Positions 36,801 through 45,663 are shown, counted from the first letter of the stretch. The stretch: 64,000 bases of DNA from Paenibacillus xylanivorans (GCF_001280595.1 NZ_LITU01000083.1:344621-408620), one strand, 5' to 3'. Numbers and translations are program-made. Notes: a model not told the origin generated them from the letters alone.

Positions 36801-38512
36801 ATCTGGATTTTTATTGCAATGGCAGCTTTGAAATCAGTTTTAGATATATGTGCTATCTTTTTGATGTTGATCAACAAAGAGCAAAGTTTAGAGTTTACTA
36901 TTACCCGAAAGACAGGGAGAATCTGGCAAAGGTTATTCTTGATGAGGATAAGAATAGAGGATACAAAAGTAATGAAATAAATTATCTATCTATTACTCAA
37001 GAACAATGGAGCAAGGCTGCGATTTTTTCCACCCCAGTGCATGTAGCTGCTCCGGGGACGTATACCTTATGTATTGGATTAACAGATACTTACACGGACA
37101 ATGATCAAGATTCTAATCAAATTCCTTATTATGGAGCAATCAAAGATATCCTAATTAAAACTGAGGATCCTGCTGAGAGAAATGGCCAATACCTTACAGA
37201 TCTTTTCAGACCAGACAATCAAACCTTTACTTTATTGGAACTTATAGATAAAGCCAATGGGCAGACAGTATACTCTCGCAAATATTACGGTTTAAATGGC
37301 GAATCTGCGACATATCCAATTGATCTTTCTGCATATACGCAGCCTGGACATGCTTATACAGTACAATATAGTTTGCATAAAAAAAATGGAAGTACAACAG
37401 CTAATGGTTTGGATGCCGGTGGTTTCACGCTAAGCGGAGGATACTTTAAAGAAACCTGGGATGCCTACTGCAAAGATGCTCAGGGGAAATTGTACCGGGA
37501 AGGAGAATCGCCGCATCCAGGAGAAGATTCATGGAATCCGCCTGGGCCAGGTACAACTGCTCCGGATGGTGGGAGCCACGCTTGGCTTGATGTCATTCGA
37601 TTATACAAAAATACGAGTAGAGCCTGTCCGGGCACAAAAATTGTCATTGAAACCTTTGAGGATGGTCAATTACTACTTCCACCAAAGTACGTGACGGATG
37701 AAGATGATAAGATCATCTCCATTGAAGTCGAAAACAACTCAGACCAGAAGAAGAAATACGAGGTTCGTGTTCGATTCGAGCAGGGGTGCACAGGAGATGG
37801 TGCAATGATTTGGGGTGGTTCGTTGCACTTAGATGATATTGATAAACTTGATCCATCCTGGGCAGAGGTGACCCACTTTGAAGTATGGGATAACAAACCA
37901 ATCTGGATGGGCGGCTGTGATAATAGTCATATGCGCGTAAAAATTACCCGTGAAGATGGAAAAGTGTTATGGGATGAAAAGTATTACGGGGATGGATACC
38001 GAGGCTTCGAACTAAATGATCTGGCTCCCAAGCCATATAGCAAGTATAAAGTGGAGATTACCACAGATCAGAAGGGGCAGATCAGCGACTGGACAGGAAA
38101 GCGATATATGACCACCTTCCGGGTGCATGACTTCAAAGCCTACGAAAGATGGGTATGGGTACCTGAGCCATTTGATTGTCAGCTGGATTTTTTCATAGAC
38201 GGAGAGTTAATCAAAACATTTACCAAAGAGGGTGGTTACTATACCTTCTCACATCCGGTTCCTAAAGGTAAACATGAATTCAAATGGGTATTCACCTCAC
38301 TACAGGAAGCTGGCACGCGGAGTTATGAATACGCGAATTTGGACTGGATGGAACTGACCAACTGGATCTGTGATGACGTCTATGTCATTCCTTACTGCGA
38401 AGGCGGAGGTGGAGACCAGTGTGTAGAAGCACTCATCAAGTGCTTGCTGGAAGTTTGGAAAGCAAGGCCCAAGATGTGTGTGATCGGTAAACGTATCTGG
38501 CTATTCACGTAA
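33851..38512 (+). CDS. Large multidomain fibre protein (1553 aa)
   Basis: Residues 1-150 are helical with Trp/Arg-rich segments (YASVRCREALWNMYRRIEWW), a likely attachment part. The rest is a chain of beta-sandwich, carbohydrate-binding-like modules, each ending in a Pro-x-Gly-x-His-x-Phe-x-Trp strand: YPLPAGNHTFRWLYQ and HPVPKGKHEFKWVF are clear examples. A Gly/Ser linker (GGSGGSSGNGSDGG) lies near residue 835. The C-terminus contains CDDVYVIPYCEGGGGDQC and an ending rich in Lys/Trp. ATG 33851 is used because GGGAGGTGA precedes it. Polysaccharide binding at the tail tip or fibre is inferred; no catalytic motif is recognised. Confidence 0.78.
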   Translation: MGHTFGLFSKSQKGVLFANMRAKIADESYGNPNNPAYLPQSPNAPRSETDRHGEENNPILGDPGYGQIGRWQTVQLDALENSIDQIIEQYLRDKSWYASVRCREALWNMYRRIEWWVEQQQPPDKTQYQRVLQMIKDCIHKILENAQKPGGSHHGVSLPVCPAPYYHHFSGNYFNHFDATVYEIPLFSMKKDVPFSNKFPDFFRYVSSTEDQEWVTVHSVGKNEQSGSEMILKLDLGLLEIGNSSKITFNWRVKRYGQIRFKYLASAKRGNGMLFYINGQQAGGEWSESSGWQEAAFTLQPGQMYKFDWLIRKMRPEVWQNNGIYIKDIEVVEIVDTRKPPAPKDYDLDGEHVYEYGNWVVRSPQSVAQAHFKGQFIMDDLRKKTMTMDLDNECDGTVSFAYKMGVDEEPYPDHDYQLFFDDEMLQRTQRGDGDHGSNAHSVHGVEWMLNGVYSETETHQAKIEYEIVAGPDTTVDLRGALEVTCPPREIDHWEPFHRGQGIGKYEWYMSGNPRWIRQGDILRLDEPKEGDMIAETSVNLPDEGWFIFSYKHQLRPTEAFEVTVNGMSAHYTTMHGNGEQVRIPLQAGNNVIQFRIRDSLTEEPFKYQLNKMFTYGNNTGNTYRTTSPLGSYVDVTRGWDVTDAGASTQTSGDTITYSAELNPGAKLNIKEHMRIYPSMDYDYDPDKGTSRDIRVFEELFNKKDDYDSALKFIGGWNWKDIKPPLYNPENPPDPIPVGDGVMWAQGHNQNFICEFTASMDNSGYICWQYGGDFDLGEKLELQIDGISVWTGSQSNGDKGTDCMYPLPAGNHTFRWLYQDGKAYIPGGSGGSSGNGSDGGQTGGAGTNLFGENCFPSGKKTHDIQYVQNSYSGKSDQTSWWKWSNQGRSYSSNGSIYAHGLLQEGKVITRDFYSPYFGRMNYVETLNVYPVQKTTVYGRRPLSQTIFKEDPQVKKQNGYYGINVFNTKPGNPDSDFNSEHTKKVYLDFYCNGSFEISFRYMCYLFDVDQQRAKFRVYYYPKDRENLAKVILDEDKNRGYKSNEINYLSITQEQWSKAAIFSTPVHVAAPGTYTLCIGLTDTYTDNDQDSNQIPYYGAIKDILIKTEDPAERNGQYLTDLFRPDNQTFTLLELIDKANGQTVYSRKYYGLNGESATYPIDLSAYTQPGHAYTVQYSLHKKNGSTTANGLDAGGFTLSGGYFKETWDAYCKDAQGKLYREGESPHPGEDSWNPPGPGTTAPDGGSHAWLDVIRLYKNTSRACPGTKIVIETFEDGQLLLPPKYVTDEDDKIISIEVENNSDQKKKYEVRVRFEQGCTGDGAMIWGGSLHLDDIDKLDPSWAEVTHFEVWDNKPIWMGGCDNSHMRVKITREDGKVLWDEKYYGDGYRGFELNDLAPKPYSKYKVEITTDQKGQISDWTGKRYMTTFRVHDFKAYERWVWVPEPFDCQLDFFIDGELIKTFTKEGGYYTFSHPVPKGKHEFKWVFTSLQEAGTRSYEYANLDWMELTNWICDDVYVIPYCEGGGGDQCVEALIKCLLEVWKARPKMCVIGKRIWLFT

Positions 38513-38528
38513 TGAAAGGAGGATCTTT

Positions 38529-39668
38529 ATGGGTGTTGCAAGATTGAAAGAGTCGGGCAGGATTTACGAGGAAGACTTTGCAAATTCCAACTCCAGCCTT
38601 GATTTCAAATGGGAAGTGCTACCTAACGACCCTGCCCGCTATGACGCGGGTAGAGGTAGCTTAGTGCTGAAACATGGCTCCGATCCACTGTACATGTTCT
38701 ACAAACCTTTAACGGATATCAAGCAATTTGTGATGGATGTGAGGAACAGCTACAATCCTGATACGGAGGGGTGTTACGGAGGCGTTATCGTTTTTGTGGA
38801 CGAGCATAATTTCATGGAGATTGAAGAGTTTTTGGATATGTCTTTACCAACACCTTTGTTGAAAACTTATCCATGGATTCGGTTAGTACGAGACTACAAC
38901 TATTATACGGCATATTGGTCAGATGATGGCCTGCTGTGGAACATTATAGGTTCAGTTGAATTGGCGGGAGCGCCCAAGATTGGTCTCTATTTAAAAGGGG
39001 ATGGAGATCATCCAATGCAAGTTCAGTATATTCGAATCAACAAAGGGACGTCTGTTGCAGTAGATAATTTGACCAAAGGAACTGTGGTTGATCTGATTGA
39101 CAAGAATGGCATTGTGCTCGAATCAAGAGTATGTCGGTCCGAAGAAACGGTTGTACATTTTGATATGGGGCAATATTCGTATCCGTTTGAGGGGAATTTC
39201 GGGGTTAAGCTTCCCGATGGCAATCGTTTTCAGGCCATGGATTCCATAAAGCTCTTTAGAGGTGACCAAATGTATTTCGAGGTTACTCCAGATTTATATT
39301 ATAAAGAGTCAAATCCTGAAACCGGAGAAGATTTCGATGTGCTCCTTTATCCCAATACGGATCGTTTCCTTGGTTATTTAACAGCAGGTGGTTCTGCAAC
39401 TCAAGAAGTTCGAATGTTTGCCAAAAATCCCATGATGTCAGGAGAATTTAGAGATGTAACCTTTGCGCTCACAACAGGCACGGAAAAAGTACAAATTGCT
39501 CCTGACGTTGGAGGTATACCAGGTGCTTTCAGTTACTCAATCACGGCCTTTAGTATTTCGCCGGGAGCCTCCTATCCATTTTGGCTGCGAATGGAGAGGG
39601 AAGAATCACAAGACAGATATGCCTCCCAAGTTAAATTTTCTCTGCAAATGTATTCGACATACATCTAG
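38529..39668 (+). CDS. LamG/concanavalin-like adhesin (379 aa)
   Basis: Residues about 10-170 resemble a concanavalin-type sandwich of the DUF1349/regulation-of-glycoside-hydrolase kind (YGGVIVFVDEHNFMEIEEF, IRLVRDYNYYTAYWSDDG, GAPKIGLYLKGDG), the same fold type as the giant protein's C-terminus. The second half is beta-rich with no recognised family. ATG 38529 has AAAGGAGGA upstream, 16 bp after the previous gene, so it is co-transcribed from promoter site 2. No catalytic motif is visible; sugar binding is inferred. Confidence 0.72.
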   Translation: MGVARLKESGRIYEEDFANSNSSLDFKWEVLPNDPARYDAGRGSLVLKHGSDPLYMFYKPLTDIKQFVMDVRNSYNPDTEGCYGGVIVFVDEHNFMEIEEFLDMSLPTPLLKTYPWIRLVRDYNYYTAYWSDDGLLWNIIGSVELAGAPKIGLYLKGDGDHPMQVQYIRINKGTSVAVDNLTKGTVVDLIDKNGIVLESRVCRSEETVVHFDMGQYSYPFEGNFGVKLPDGNRFQAMDSIKLFRGDQMYFEVTPDLYYKESNPETGEDFDVLLYPNTDRFLGYLTAGGSATQEVRMFAKNPMMSGEFRDVTFALTTGTEKVQIAPDVGGIPGAFSYSITAFSISPGASYPFWLRMEREESQDRYASQVKFSLQMYSTYI

Positions 39669-39669
39669 C

Positions 39670-39698
39670 TTAATTTTGTTGAAACCATTACGTATAGA
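39670..39698 (+). promoter_or_regulatory. ECF-type element promoter, site 3
   Basis: TTAAT (39670-39674), 16 bp, CGTATAGA (39691-39698), 29 bp before the start of the coiled-coil fibre gene with GGAGGTGG between. A single mismatch to the TTAAC consensus. Confidence 0.72.
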
Positions 39699-39727
39699 TT
39701 ATGTAAGGCAAGAATGGAGGTGGTCAA

Positions 39728-41494
39728 ATGTCAGTAAGAATTAACCAGTCTCATACATCGTCCGCCAGAAGTCATAAGGAACTAAGTGATATCGGGGTTA
39801 GAACGCATACTGAGATTGATTCCTGTCTTGCAGAATTGGATGACGCCAGAGGTTCTGAGGTTAGTCTGGGTGATCGAATTACCCTAGTAGAAGAATCTGC
39901 AAATGTTAGCCGGGATAAGGTAAATGATCATGAGCAGAGACTAGGCGATGTGGAGACTACAGTTACTTCGAACATCTCGCGACTTGATGATGTTCAGAAG
40001 GACATTCTGACGGTAAGAGCAGATGTCAACGTCCTTTCGAAGAATCAGGATGATCATGAGAAAAGATTAAGTTTGGCAGAGATAGAAATTAAAGAAGCGC
40101 GTGGAGCAGAGTCGTCCATAGATCACCGGTTTGATACGTTGGAGAAAGCCGTTGAGGTTGTATCAAAGCAGCCCATTCAGGATCTCGGTATTACGAATCC
40201 TACATATCTGAGTATGTATAACAGTGTTCAAGTTACGATTAATGCGGGTAGAGCAAGTATCAACAAGGTTATTGTGGATCAATTTTCCCAAACATTCAGC
40301 ATTCCGGACATCACGTCAAATACATCTTATTATATTTTTCTGCATGAGGATGGCAGGTACTCCTATAGTTTGAAAAAAGAGGAGCCGCAAGATGCCATAA
40401 TTATTGGTGGGCTTGATATAGGGGTATCACCAACGACTTCGCTCACGGCTATGGATTTTAGATATTTCTTAACTAAGGGCTCTATCGAAAATGACATGTC
40501 TGCACTAGGAGAACGAGTATCTGAACTGGAAACAACTGTTGGCAAGCATACCACAACAATCGTTACACATGATGCAACGATCAAAGCCATGCAGACCGAA
40601 TTGGAAACCACTTCAAATGAGGTTGTTGTTTCACGGGAAGATAAAAATGGAGTCGTCTATGATGCTCTCAAAGACAGACTCGACAACATGCAGAGCCGAC
40701 TGGAGCTAGCTGAAAGCCGAGGTACCATGGATCATCAATCGGTATTTCACTTCACATCGTCTCCTAACAGCAGATTGTCGATTACCAGGGATTTTCAGGT
40801 ACCTCGATACGTGATTGGTTCGAATTCCGCAGAGGTATTTCTGGACGGAATACGTATGGATGTAGGAGACGATTACATTGAATATAGTGATACGCTTATT
40901 CGGTTTAGATTTGATGTGCCCAAGGAAGCCAGAGTAACTGTCATTGGCCGTGGGTCTGTTATTAACACAACTTCGGTAACGGATTATACCTACTATCCTG
41001 ATGGAAAAGTACATATAGAAAAGGTTAATGGAGGAATTAATCGTACTATTGAGTACTTCTACAGCATGGATGGAAACCTGGAACGACAAGAGATTACTGA
41101 AAGTAACGGACTGATCAAGTCTATTGAGTATCAGCGTGATCTTACAGGTAAGGTACTGAGGGAAATTAACAATGGAGCTGAGTATTTCGTGCTTCAAGGG
41201 GGAGATACCTTCGATGATACGGACATCCGCAGAAGAATTGATTTTCTCGAAGGATCTGCGCTGGAGCTAGACGTCGTATATAACTATTATTCAAATGGTG
41301 ACATCGAGTCCGAAGAAGTGTACTCTGTGAACGCCACTCCGCAGCTTTTGAAAAGAACATCTTTTACCTACAATACGGACGGTACGGTTAAGACCGAAAC
41401 CTTGATTTATGACGGCCGGGGAGTTCATAAAGCATTTGAATATGACGCTATCGGTAATATAAAACAAGTAAAAATCAGAAAGGTTGTGATTTGA
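39728..41494 (+). CDS. Tail fibre with coiled coil and YD-type repeats (588 aa)
   Basis: The N-terminus (SVRINQSHTSSARSHKELSD) is followed by a long heptad-rich coiled coil (about residues 30-160), as in trimeric tail fibres. A beta domain occupies about 160-260 and a second coiled coil 260-330. Residues about 420-588 carry six units of YD-type: YYPDGKVHIEK, YFYSMDGNLERQE, YNYYSNGDIESEE, FTYNTDGTVKTET and FEYDAIGNIKQVK are the clearest. YD repeats are typical of Rhs/teneurin shells. ATG 39728 follows GGAGGTGG. Promoter site 3 lies immediately upstream. Confidence 0.8.
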   Translation: MSVRINQSHTSSARSHKELSDIGVRTHTEIDSCLAELDDARGSEVSLGDRITLVEESANVSRDKVNDHEQRLGDVETTVTSNISRLDDVQKDILTVRADVNVLSKNQDDHEKRLSLAEIEIKEARGAESSIDHRFDTLEKAVEVVSKQPIQDLGITNPTYLSMYNSVQVTINAGRASINKVIVDQFSQTFSIPDITSNTSYYIFLHEDGRYSYSLKKEEPQDAIIIGGLDIGVSPTTSLTAMDFRYFLTKGSIENDMSALGERVSELETTVGKHTTTIVTHDATIKAMQTELETTSNEVVVSREDKNGVVYDALKDRLDNMQSRLELAESRGTMDHQSVFHFTSSPNSRLSITRDFQVPRYVIGSNSAEVFLDGIRMDVGDDYIEYSDTLIRFRFDVPKEARVTVIGRGSVINTTSVTDYTYYPDGKVHIEKVNGGINRTIEYFYSMDGNLERQEITESNGLIKSIEYQRDLTGKVLREINNGAEYFVLQGGDTFDDTDIRRRIDFLEGSALELDVVYNYYSNGDIESEEVYSVNATPQLLKRTSFTYNTDGTVKTETLIYDGRGVHKAFEYDAIGNIKQVKIRKVVI

Positions 41495-41495
41495 A

Positions 41496-41843
41496 GTGAC
41501 GAGGACTGTACAGGATGTCAAATTTGCACTCCATACCATTATGGATAAGTTAGTGGGCAATAATTCGGAGCCGTTCAATACAGAGGAAATTGAAGTACTG
41601 ATTTTCGCTTTTGAAAGCCATATTCTGTTTGATAATGTAGCACATAAGTTTTTGTCCTCGCTTAAAGGGCTACCAGAAGTTCATGAGGCTGCTATTACAG
41701 GGTTAGAGGATAAATCTGGAGAAGAAGAACAGTCTTATCAAGAGAATCTCATAAAAGAGAGAAGTGACATGGTCAAAGCAATTCTTCTTACTGTATTTAA
41801 AGAGCACATCTTTCACGATATGAGAATTAGATTTGGGGTATAA
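41496..41843 (+). CDS. Small helical accessory protein (115 aa)
   Basis: Unrecognised, all-helical acidic protein (VQDVKFALHTIMDKLVGNN, EIEVLIFAFESHILFDNVA, MVKAILLTVFKEHIFHDMR). GTG 41496 starts one base after the fibre stop (41494) and follows AGGTTGTGAT, so translation is coupled to the fibre gene. A fibre-specific chaperone is plausible from size, helicity and position, but no family is recognised. Confidence 0.65.
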   Translation: MTRTVQDVKFALHTIMDKLVGNNSEPFNTEEIEVLIFAFESHILFDNVAHKFLSSLKGLPEVHEAAITGLEDKSGEEEQSYQENLIKERSDMVKAILLTVFKEHIFHDMRIRFGV

Positions 41844-41856
41844 GGAGGTGGAGTAA

Positions 41857-42921
41857 ATGGCTGAAAATATTTTGTTAGGTGCTTTACGCCGTTACGAGTT
41901 TTACTCATACTGTACAACATTTATTCAAACTTTATATGAAACGGTAACCCAAGATCTTTATGGAGATATTCACTGGGAGTGGACTCTCAGTACAAATAAC
42001 ACATACGCTACTCCAAAAGCTTGGAACAATTCTAATTATACTTCAGCAAATAATGGAACAATAACCGCAAAAAATCTAAAAGATCCGAGTATGTTTTTCA
42101 CAATATGCACTAATCTTTCCCAGGTAAATGCGTATGATAACCGAGTTTACTATAAAAATTATATTTTGCGAACTGGATTTCGTAATAATGGAGCAGCAGT
42201 CATTCCAGATCTATATACTCAAGTAGGACATCTTAGTGAGATTCCTTTACATACGGGTGATTCATATGTATCCAGTTACAATACAACTAATTCATATACA
42301 AATGTCTACTTTAAATGGACACTTTTTATTACAGAGCAATATATCTTTTTATATGGTGAACCTCAAAACAATCTAGGCGTTGCTTATCCTATTCGTCTTT
42401 ATCTAGGTAGACTTAAACCATTCGAAGAAGAAGATCCATTGATTTCAAATGATTTTGTTGGCGTTTTTAGTCATTTTCCTATGGGGCTAGATGACGCGGC
42501 AGATGAACTGAAGTATCGAGCGGGTGGCGGATATGTAAGAAGTTCTCGCAATGGAACTCCCAACGCTCTTTATAATTTAGCAACCAGTAGTCAAGTACCG
42601 TCACCTGGAGTGGGGGGCAGATTCTTTATTTCTCCTTTTTACGTTTGGCATGATAAGGAAGGAGCTAGGGGAGAGTTCTATGGAATAAGGACGGCTGTAT
42701 TGAAAGACGCGAGTAAATATCCAGACGGGTCCATATTAGATCTCGGGGACGAGCGATACTACGTATTTCATGCATACTCTCAAGCTCATCCTGCAACTTA
42801 TCAGGGGTGGTTCACCACTGCAGGCAAGTATGTTGAAGGCCAACCATACTTCTTCGATTCCCCTTTACTTCTTGGTGGCGGACAGCGAGTGCTGTTGTTC
42901 GAGATTGAAAAGGAGGTTTAG
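41857..42921 (+). CDS. Fibre/adhesin paralogue C (354 aa)
   Basis: Third member of the five-gene paralogous set. The C-terminal block reads SPFYVWHDKEGARGEFYG, then DGSILDLGDERYYVFHAYS, and ends with a GGGQRVLLFEI motif. The N-terminus begins with LLGALRRYEFYSYC and a Trp/Thr/Asn-rich beta region. Base composition is AT-richer than the host genes. ATG 41857 follows AAGGAGGTGG. Closest relative is the next gene, with which it shares most of its length, consistent with a recent tandem duplication. Confidence 0.72.
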   Translation: MAENILLGALRRYEFYSYCTTFIQTLYETVTQDLYGDIHWEWTLSTNNTYATPKAWNNSNYTSANNGTITAKNLKDPSMFFTICTNLSQVNAYDNRVYYKNYILRTGFRNNGAAVIPDLYTQVGHLSEIPLHTGDSYVSSYNTTNSYTNVYFKWTLFITEQYIFLYGEPQNNLGVAYPIRLYLGRLKPFEEEDPLISNDFVGVFSHFPMGLDDAADELKYRAGGGYVRSSRNGTPNALYNLATSSQVPSPGVGGRFFISPFYVWHDKEGARGEFYGIRTAVLKDASKYPDGSILDLGDERYYVFHAYSQAHPATYQGWFTTAGKYVEGQPYFFDSPLLLGGGQRVLLFEIEKEV

Positions 42922-42924
42922 CGC

Positions 42925-43878
42925 ATGACCATGATTCGTAGACACGAATTTACCAGCACCCTGAGTCTATTTGCTACTACACTTGTTAGCACGTTAAAAG
43001 ATGCCCTGGATCCCTATTGGGATACGATATATACGGCTGAAACGACCTATGCCAACTGGGGAAATGCGCTACTTACTAATAAAAAAAATTCATCCATGCG
43101 TTTTACGATGTGTGTATGGGCGCACGCCAGAGGAGTCAATATTCGTTGGGGACTGAAGAACCTTGGAAGCAATGTAGCATCGCCAGATCTATTCGTAAAT
43201 CCGCCAGTAGATACAGATAAATTCATGTTGGAAACTCCCTTTTTGTGTCATAACGGACAGTATAATGTGAACTATAAATGGTCTGTGATTACGAACGAAG
43301 ATATCTTGTTCATCCACGGTGAGAGTCTGAACTACCCGGAACGAGCTTACCCAGTACGGATATTTCTAGGCAAATGTCAGTCGCTGGAACAAGAGGATCC
43401 GGCGATCGCCAATAAGTTCTATGGTATATTCCCGCATATGCCTTTCAATACTTCGGATAACAACACAGCAGATCAATATGATACACCAAGGGGTGTCGTA
43501 ATGACTTCCCGGAATGGAACAGAATATGCGCTATACAACTTTGGAACGGAGTCAATACCTTCTCCAGGTGTAGGTTCAAGATACTATGTCACTCCGTTCA
43601 TGGTCTACCACCCCTTAGAAGGCGCTCGGGGCGAATTTAAAGGCATGCGGTCCATTGTTTTCAAAAATAGTACACAGCACCCGGATGGATCGATACTCGA
43701 CCTTGGCAATGATGGCAAGTATTACGTGTTTCATGTTGTGGATCAAGATTATCCCAATACGGATTATGGACGTTATTACCACAATACGAATCTGGTTACT
43801 GTGTATGGCAGGCCTAAGTTTTTCCACGGTGCGAGACTGCTTGGTGGCGGGCAAAGGGCACTACTTTTCCAAATCTAG
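42925..43878 (+). CDS. Fibre/adhesin paralogue D (317 aa)
   Basis: Fourth paralogue, tandem with C. The C-terminal block reads TPFMVYHPLEGARGEFKG, DGSILDLGNDGKYYVFH and ends GGGQRALLFQI. Central matches to C include EEDP/EQEDP and the ASRNGTxxALYN-type segment (here TSRNGTEYALYNFGTE). ATG 42925 has AAAGGAGG upstream. Shorter by 37 residues than C because of a reduced N-terminal half. Confidence 0.72.
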   Translation: MTMIRRHEFTSTLSLFATTLVSTLKDALDPYWDTIYTAETTYANWGNALLTNKKNSSMRFTMCVWAHARGVNIRWGLKNLGSNVASPDLFVNPPVDTDKFMLETPFLCHNGQYNVNYKWSVITNEDILFIHGESLNYPERAYPVRIFLGKCQSLEQEDPAIANKFYGIFPHMPFNTSDNNTADQYDTPRGVVMTSRNGTEYALYNFGTESIPSPGVGSRYYVTPFMVYHPLEGARGEFKGMRSIVFKNSTQHPDGSILDLGNDGKYYVFHVVDQDYPNTDYGRYYHNTNLVTVYGRPKFFHGARLLGGGQRALLFQI

Positions 43879-43894
43879 GAGGTGTTTATGAGGT

Positions 43895-44686
43895 ATGGCC
43901 AATTTCTCAGGTAGAGTTAAAATGAATGAATTATTCGCAAATATGGTGCAGGGGTTTAAAACGATTGCGGGTTCGTCTTGGTCGATCTTTTATGAAACAG
44001 CCAGTGTGATCGTGCTCAAGTCAGTTGGTACGACAGGTACAGACAAGTTATTCTTCAGACTCGAGGTTGGAAATACGAAGGGGACTACGGGGAATAAACT
44101 CACAGTGAGCGTGTGCGAAGATGTAATGGCAACAGACGGCAGCATCCCGGTGGGCAGAAAAGAAGTGAAAAAGGACTTTCTATGTCATACAAGCATTGTG
44201 GACACGAATCTATTGATCGATTATCAGGTTTCCGTCCAAGCGAACCGAATCATTATTTATTTGCAGGGTGATGTGAACTCGGTTACGGGGATCTCCAATC
44301 TAGGCTACTTCGGAATTTTGAACAGGTATGCCACAGAAGCGGATTCCTCAAGTTTGGGTATCGGCCTCAGTTACAACGGGGACAACGGCATCCGAACGTT
44401 AAGGGATAAAGATAAACAGATGGTCAACAACATCTATGATGCTTATTCTGCAATGCTTCCGGTTAATCCAGGTTGGGGTTCTCTTTATCATCTTGCTCCG
44501 GTTATTATGTGCAATGGTGTGGAAGGACCCAGAGGTGAACTCATTGATATTTATGCGGTACCTTCTGCCGGTGTTTCCCATGGAGACGAGATCAAAGTAG
44601 GTACCAAAACATATAAGGTGTACTCGTTGTCCATCGGTGGACAAAGCTTCTTATCAGGCGCTACGGTTGCTGTTCTGATGAATTAA
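43895..44686 (+). CDS. Fibre/adhesin paralogue E (263 aa)
   Basis: Most divergent of the set. The motif is LAPVIMCNGVEGPRGELID, and the DxLDxG block is shifted to HGDEIKVGTKTYKVYSLS. The N-terminus (FSGRVKMNELFANMVQGFK) matches the start style of paralogue B. ATG 43895 is preceded by GAGG at two bases and GGAGGTG at 14, an awkward spacing; an ATG at 43888 opens only an eight-codon frame. Function is inferred from the family only. Confidence 0.68.
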   Translation: MANFSGRVKMNELFANMVQGFKTIAGSSWSIFYETASVIVLKSVGTTGTDKLFFRLEVGNTKGTTGNKLTVSVCEDVMATDGSIPVGRKEVKKDFLCHTSIVDTNLLIDYQVSVQANRIIIYLQGDVNSVTGISNLGYFGILNRYATEADSSSLGIGLSYNGDNGIRTLRDKDKQMVNNIYDAYSAMLPVNPGWGSLYHLAPVIMCNGVEGPRGELIDIYAVPSAGVSHGDEIKVGTKTYKVYSLSIGGQSFLSGATVAVLMN

Positions 44687-44700
44687 GGTGGTGAGTGGAC

Positions 44701-45261
44701 ATGACTGTACATCAAGGAAACGTTGTAGGAACCGCCGCGAGCGGTTCTCTTTTTACCCAAAGTAAGGCGGGAGTTTCTTATCGTGTTGGATACGATCTAA
44801 ATGCTGTTCCGTTAACCTTTGAAGGTAAGGAAATGATCTTCTCTGTAGGTACTTTAAACACTACTGCAGAACTGGTTGACATCTATCGGTGGGGAACGTG
44901 GAGGCTGCTTGACACCCATGGTGATCATCTCATCGGATACGTTTCGGACAAGTACATTTACGGAGCAAGAAACAGGACTGGAATTCCTTACGAAAAAAAT
45001 ATGATTCTGAAGCACAAGTTCTTGACTCAATCTAGTGGAGTAGGCTTAATCCGAGAAACGATCCGAGGACTGAAAGTAAAGCAGAATTATGCGGGTCTCG
45101 ATTGGTGTATAAAGGTCAAAATTCCAGTTAACCAGTCCGGATTGGTAGGAAAGACGTGGGGAGATTGGTCTTACAGCGGTGATGGAAATACGTCCGGTGC
45201 TCATCTTCGTCCACGGAAATATCCGGATACACATATTCCTAGAAGGAGGGAAGAGTCTTGA
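44701..45261 (+). CDS. Hypothetical fibre-region protein (186 aa)
   Basis: Unrecognised protein. The first half is beta-rich (KAGVSYRVGYDLNAVPLTF, MIFSVGTLNTTAELVDIYR), and the C-terminus is basic and Arg-rich (HLRPRKYPDTHIPRRREE). ATG 44701 is chosen because AAGGTGGTGA lies at the proper distance. A terminator-like hairpin lies 29-54 bases after the start codon, inside the coding sequence. The stop overlaps the next start (TTGA). Confidence 0.65.
   Translation: MTVHQGNVVGTAASGSLFTQSKAGVSYRVGYDLNAVPLTFEGKEMIFSVGTLNTTAELVDIYRWGTWRLLDTHGDHLIGYVSDKYIYGARNRTGIPYEKNMILKHKFLTQSSGVGLIRETIRGLKVKQNYAGLDWCIKVKIPVNQSGLVGKTWGDWSYSGDGNTSGAHLRPRKYPDTHIPRRREES
44729..44754 (+). terminator. Terminator-like hairpin inside a coding sequence
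   Basis: GAACCGC (44729-44735) and GCGGTTC (44741-44747) pair perfectly around CGCGA, followed by TCTTTTT. It lies in the first 20 codons of the 186-residue gene. When the leading ribosome is absent it should terminate transcription, coupling downstream expression to translation. Confidence 0.6.
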
Positions 45262-45653
45262 ATCGAACATGGAAACTGATGGAGGAGATGAGAAAAGTGC
45301 TATTGCCAGTTTCGTTTGCCCGAAAAGTAGAGTATGTTGGCGGAGGGGCAAAGGCGTTGATCGATATTCCGATGGAACATCCTCGATTCATGATTAAAAC
45401 GATCAGGGTCATTCCGTCCAGAGAAACGAATGTGGAAGTTCATGTACTGAATAGCGCTGGCCCTCATCCAGAAGTTCTGTATTTCAACAATGCCCAATAC
45501 TCGACGGGGAATTTTATGGAAGGCATTTACGATATGATCGATTTGCCTTATGAGGACGTTGACGGAACTTCTACACTGCACTTGTCGTTGAAAAATTTGG
45601 GAACAGATGTGGCCAACTTCGATGTTGAGGTCGTTGGTTTGACTACAAGGTAG
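45258..45653 (+). CDS. Hypothetical beta-rich fibre-region protein (131 aa)
   Basis: Unrecognised product starting at TTG 45258 (AAGGAGGGA upstream), overlapping the previous stop by four bases. The sequence is a compact beta sandwich pattern (GAKALIDIPMEHPRFMIKT, IRVIPSRETNVEVHVLNSA, STLHLSLKNLGTDVANFDV). Size, overlap and location suggest a fibre adaptor or receptor-binding head. No name can be assigned. Confidence 0.65.
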   Translation: MNRTWKLMEEMRKVLLPVSFARKVEYVGGGAKALIDIPMEHPRFMIKTIRVIPSRETNVEVHVLNSAGPHPEVLYFNNAQYSTGNFMEGIYDMIDLPYEDVDGTSTLHLSLKNLGTDVANFDVEVVGLTTR

Positions 45654-45663
45654 GAGGGATACC

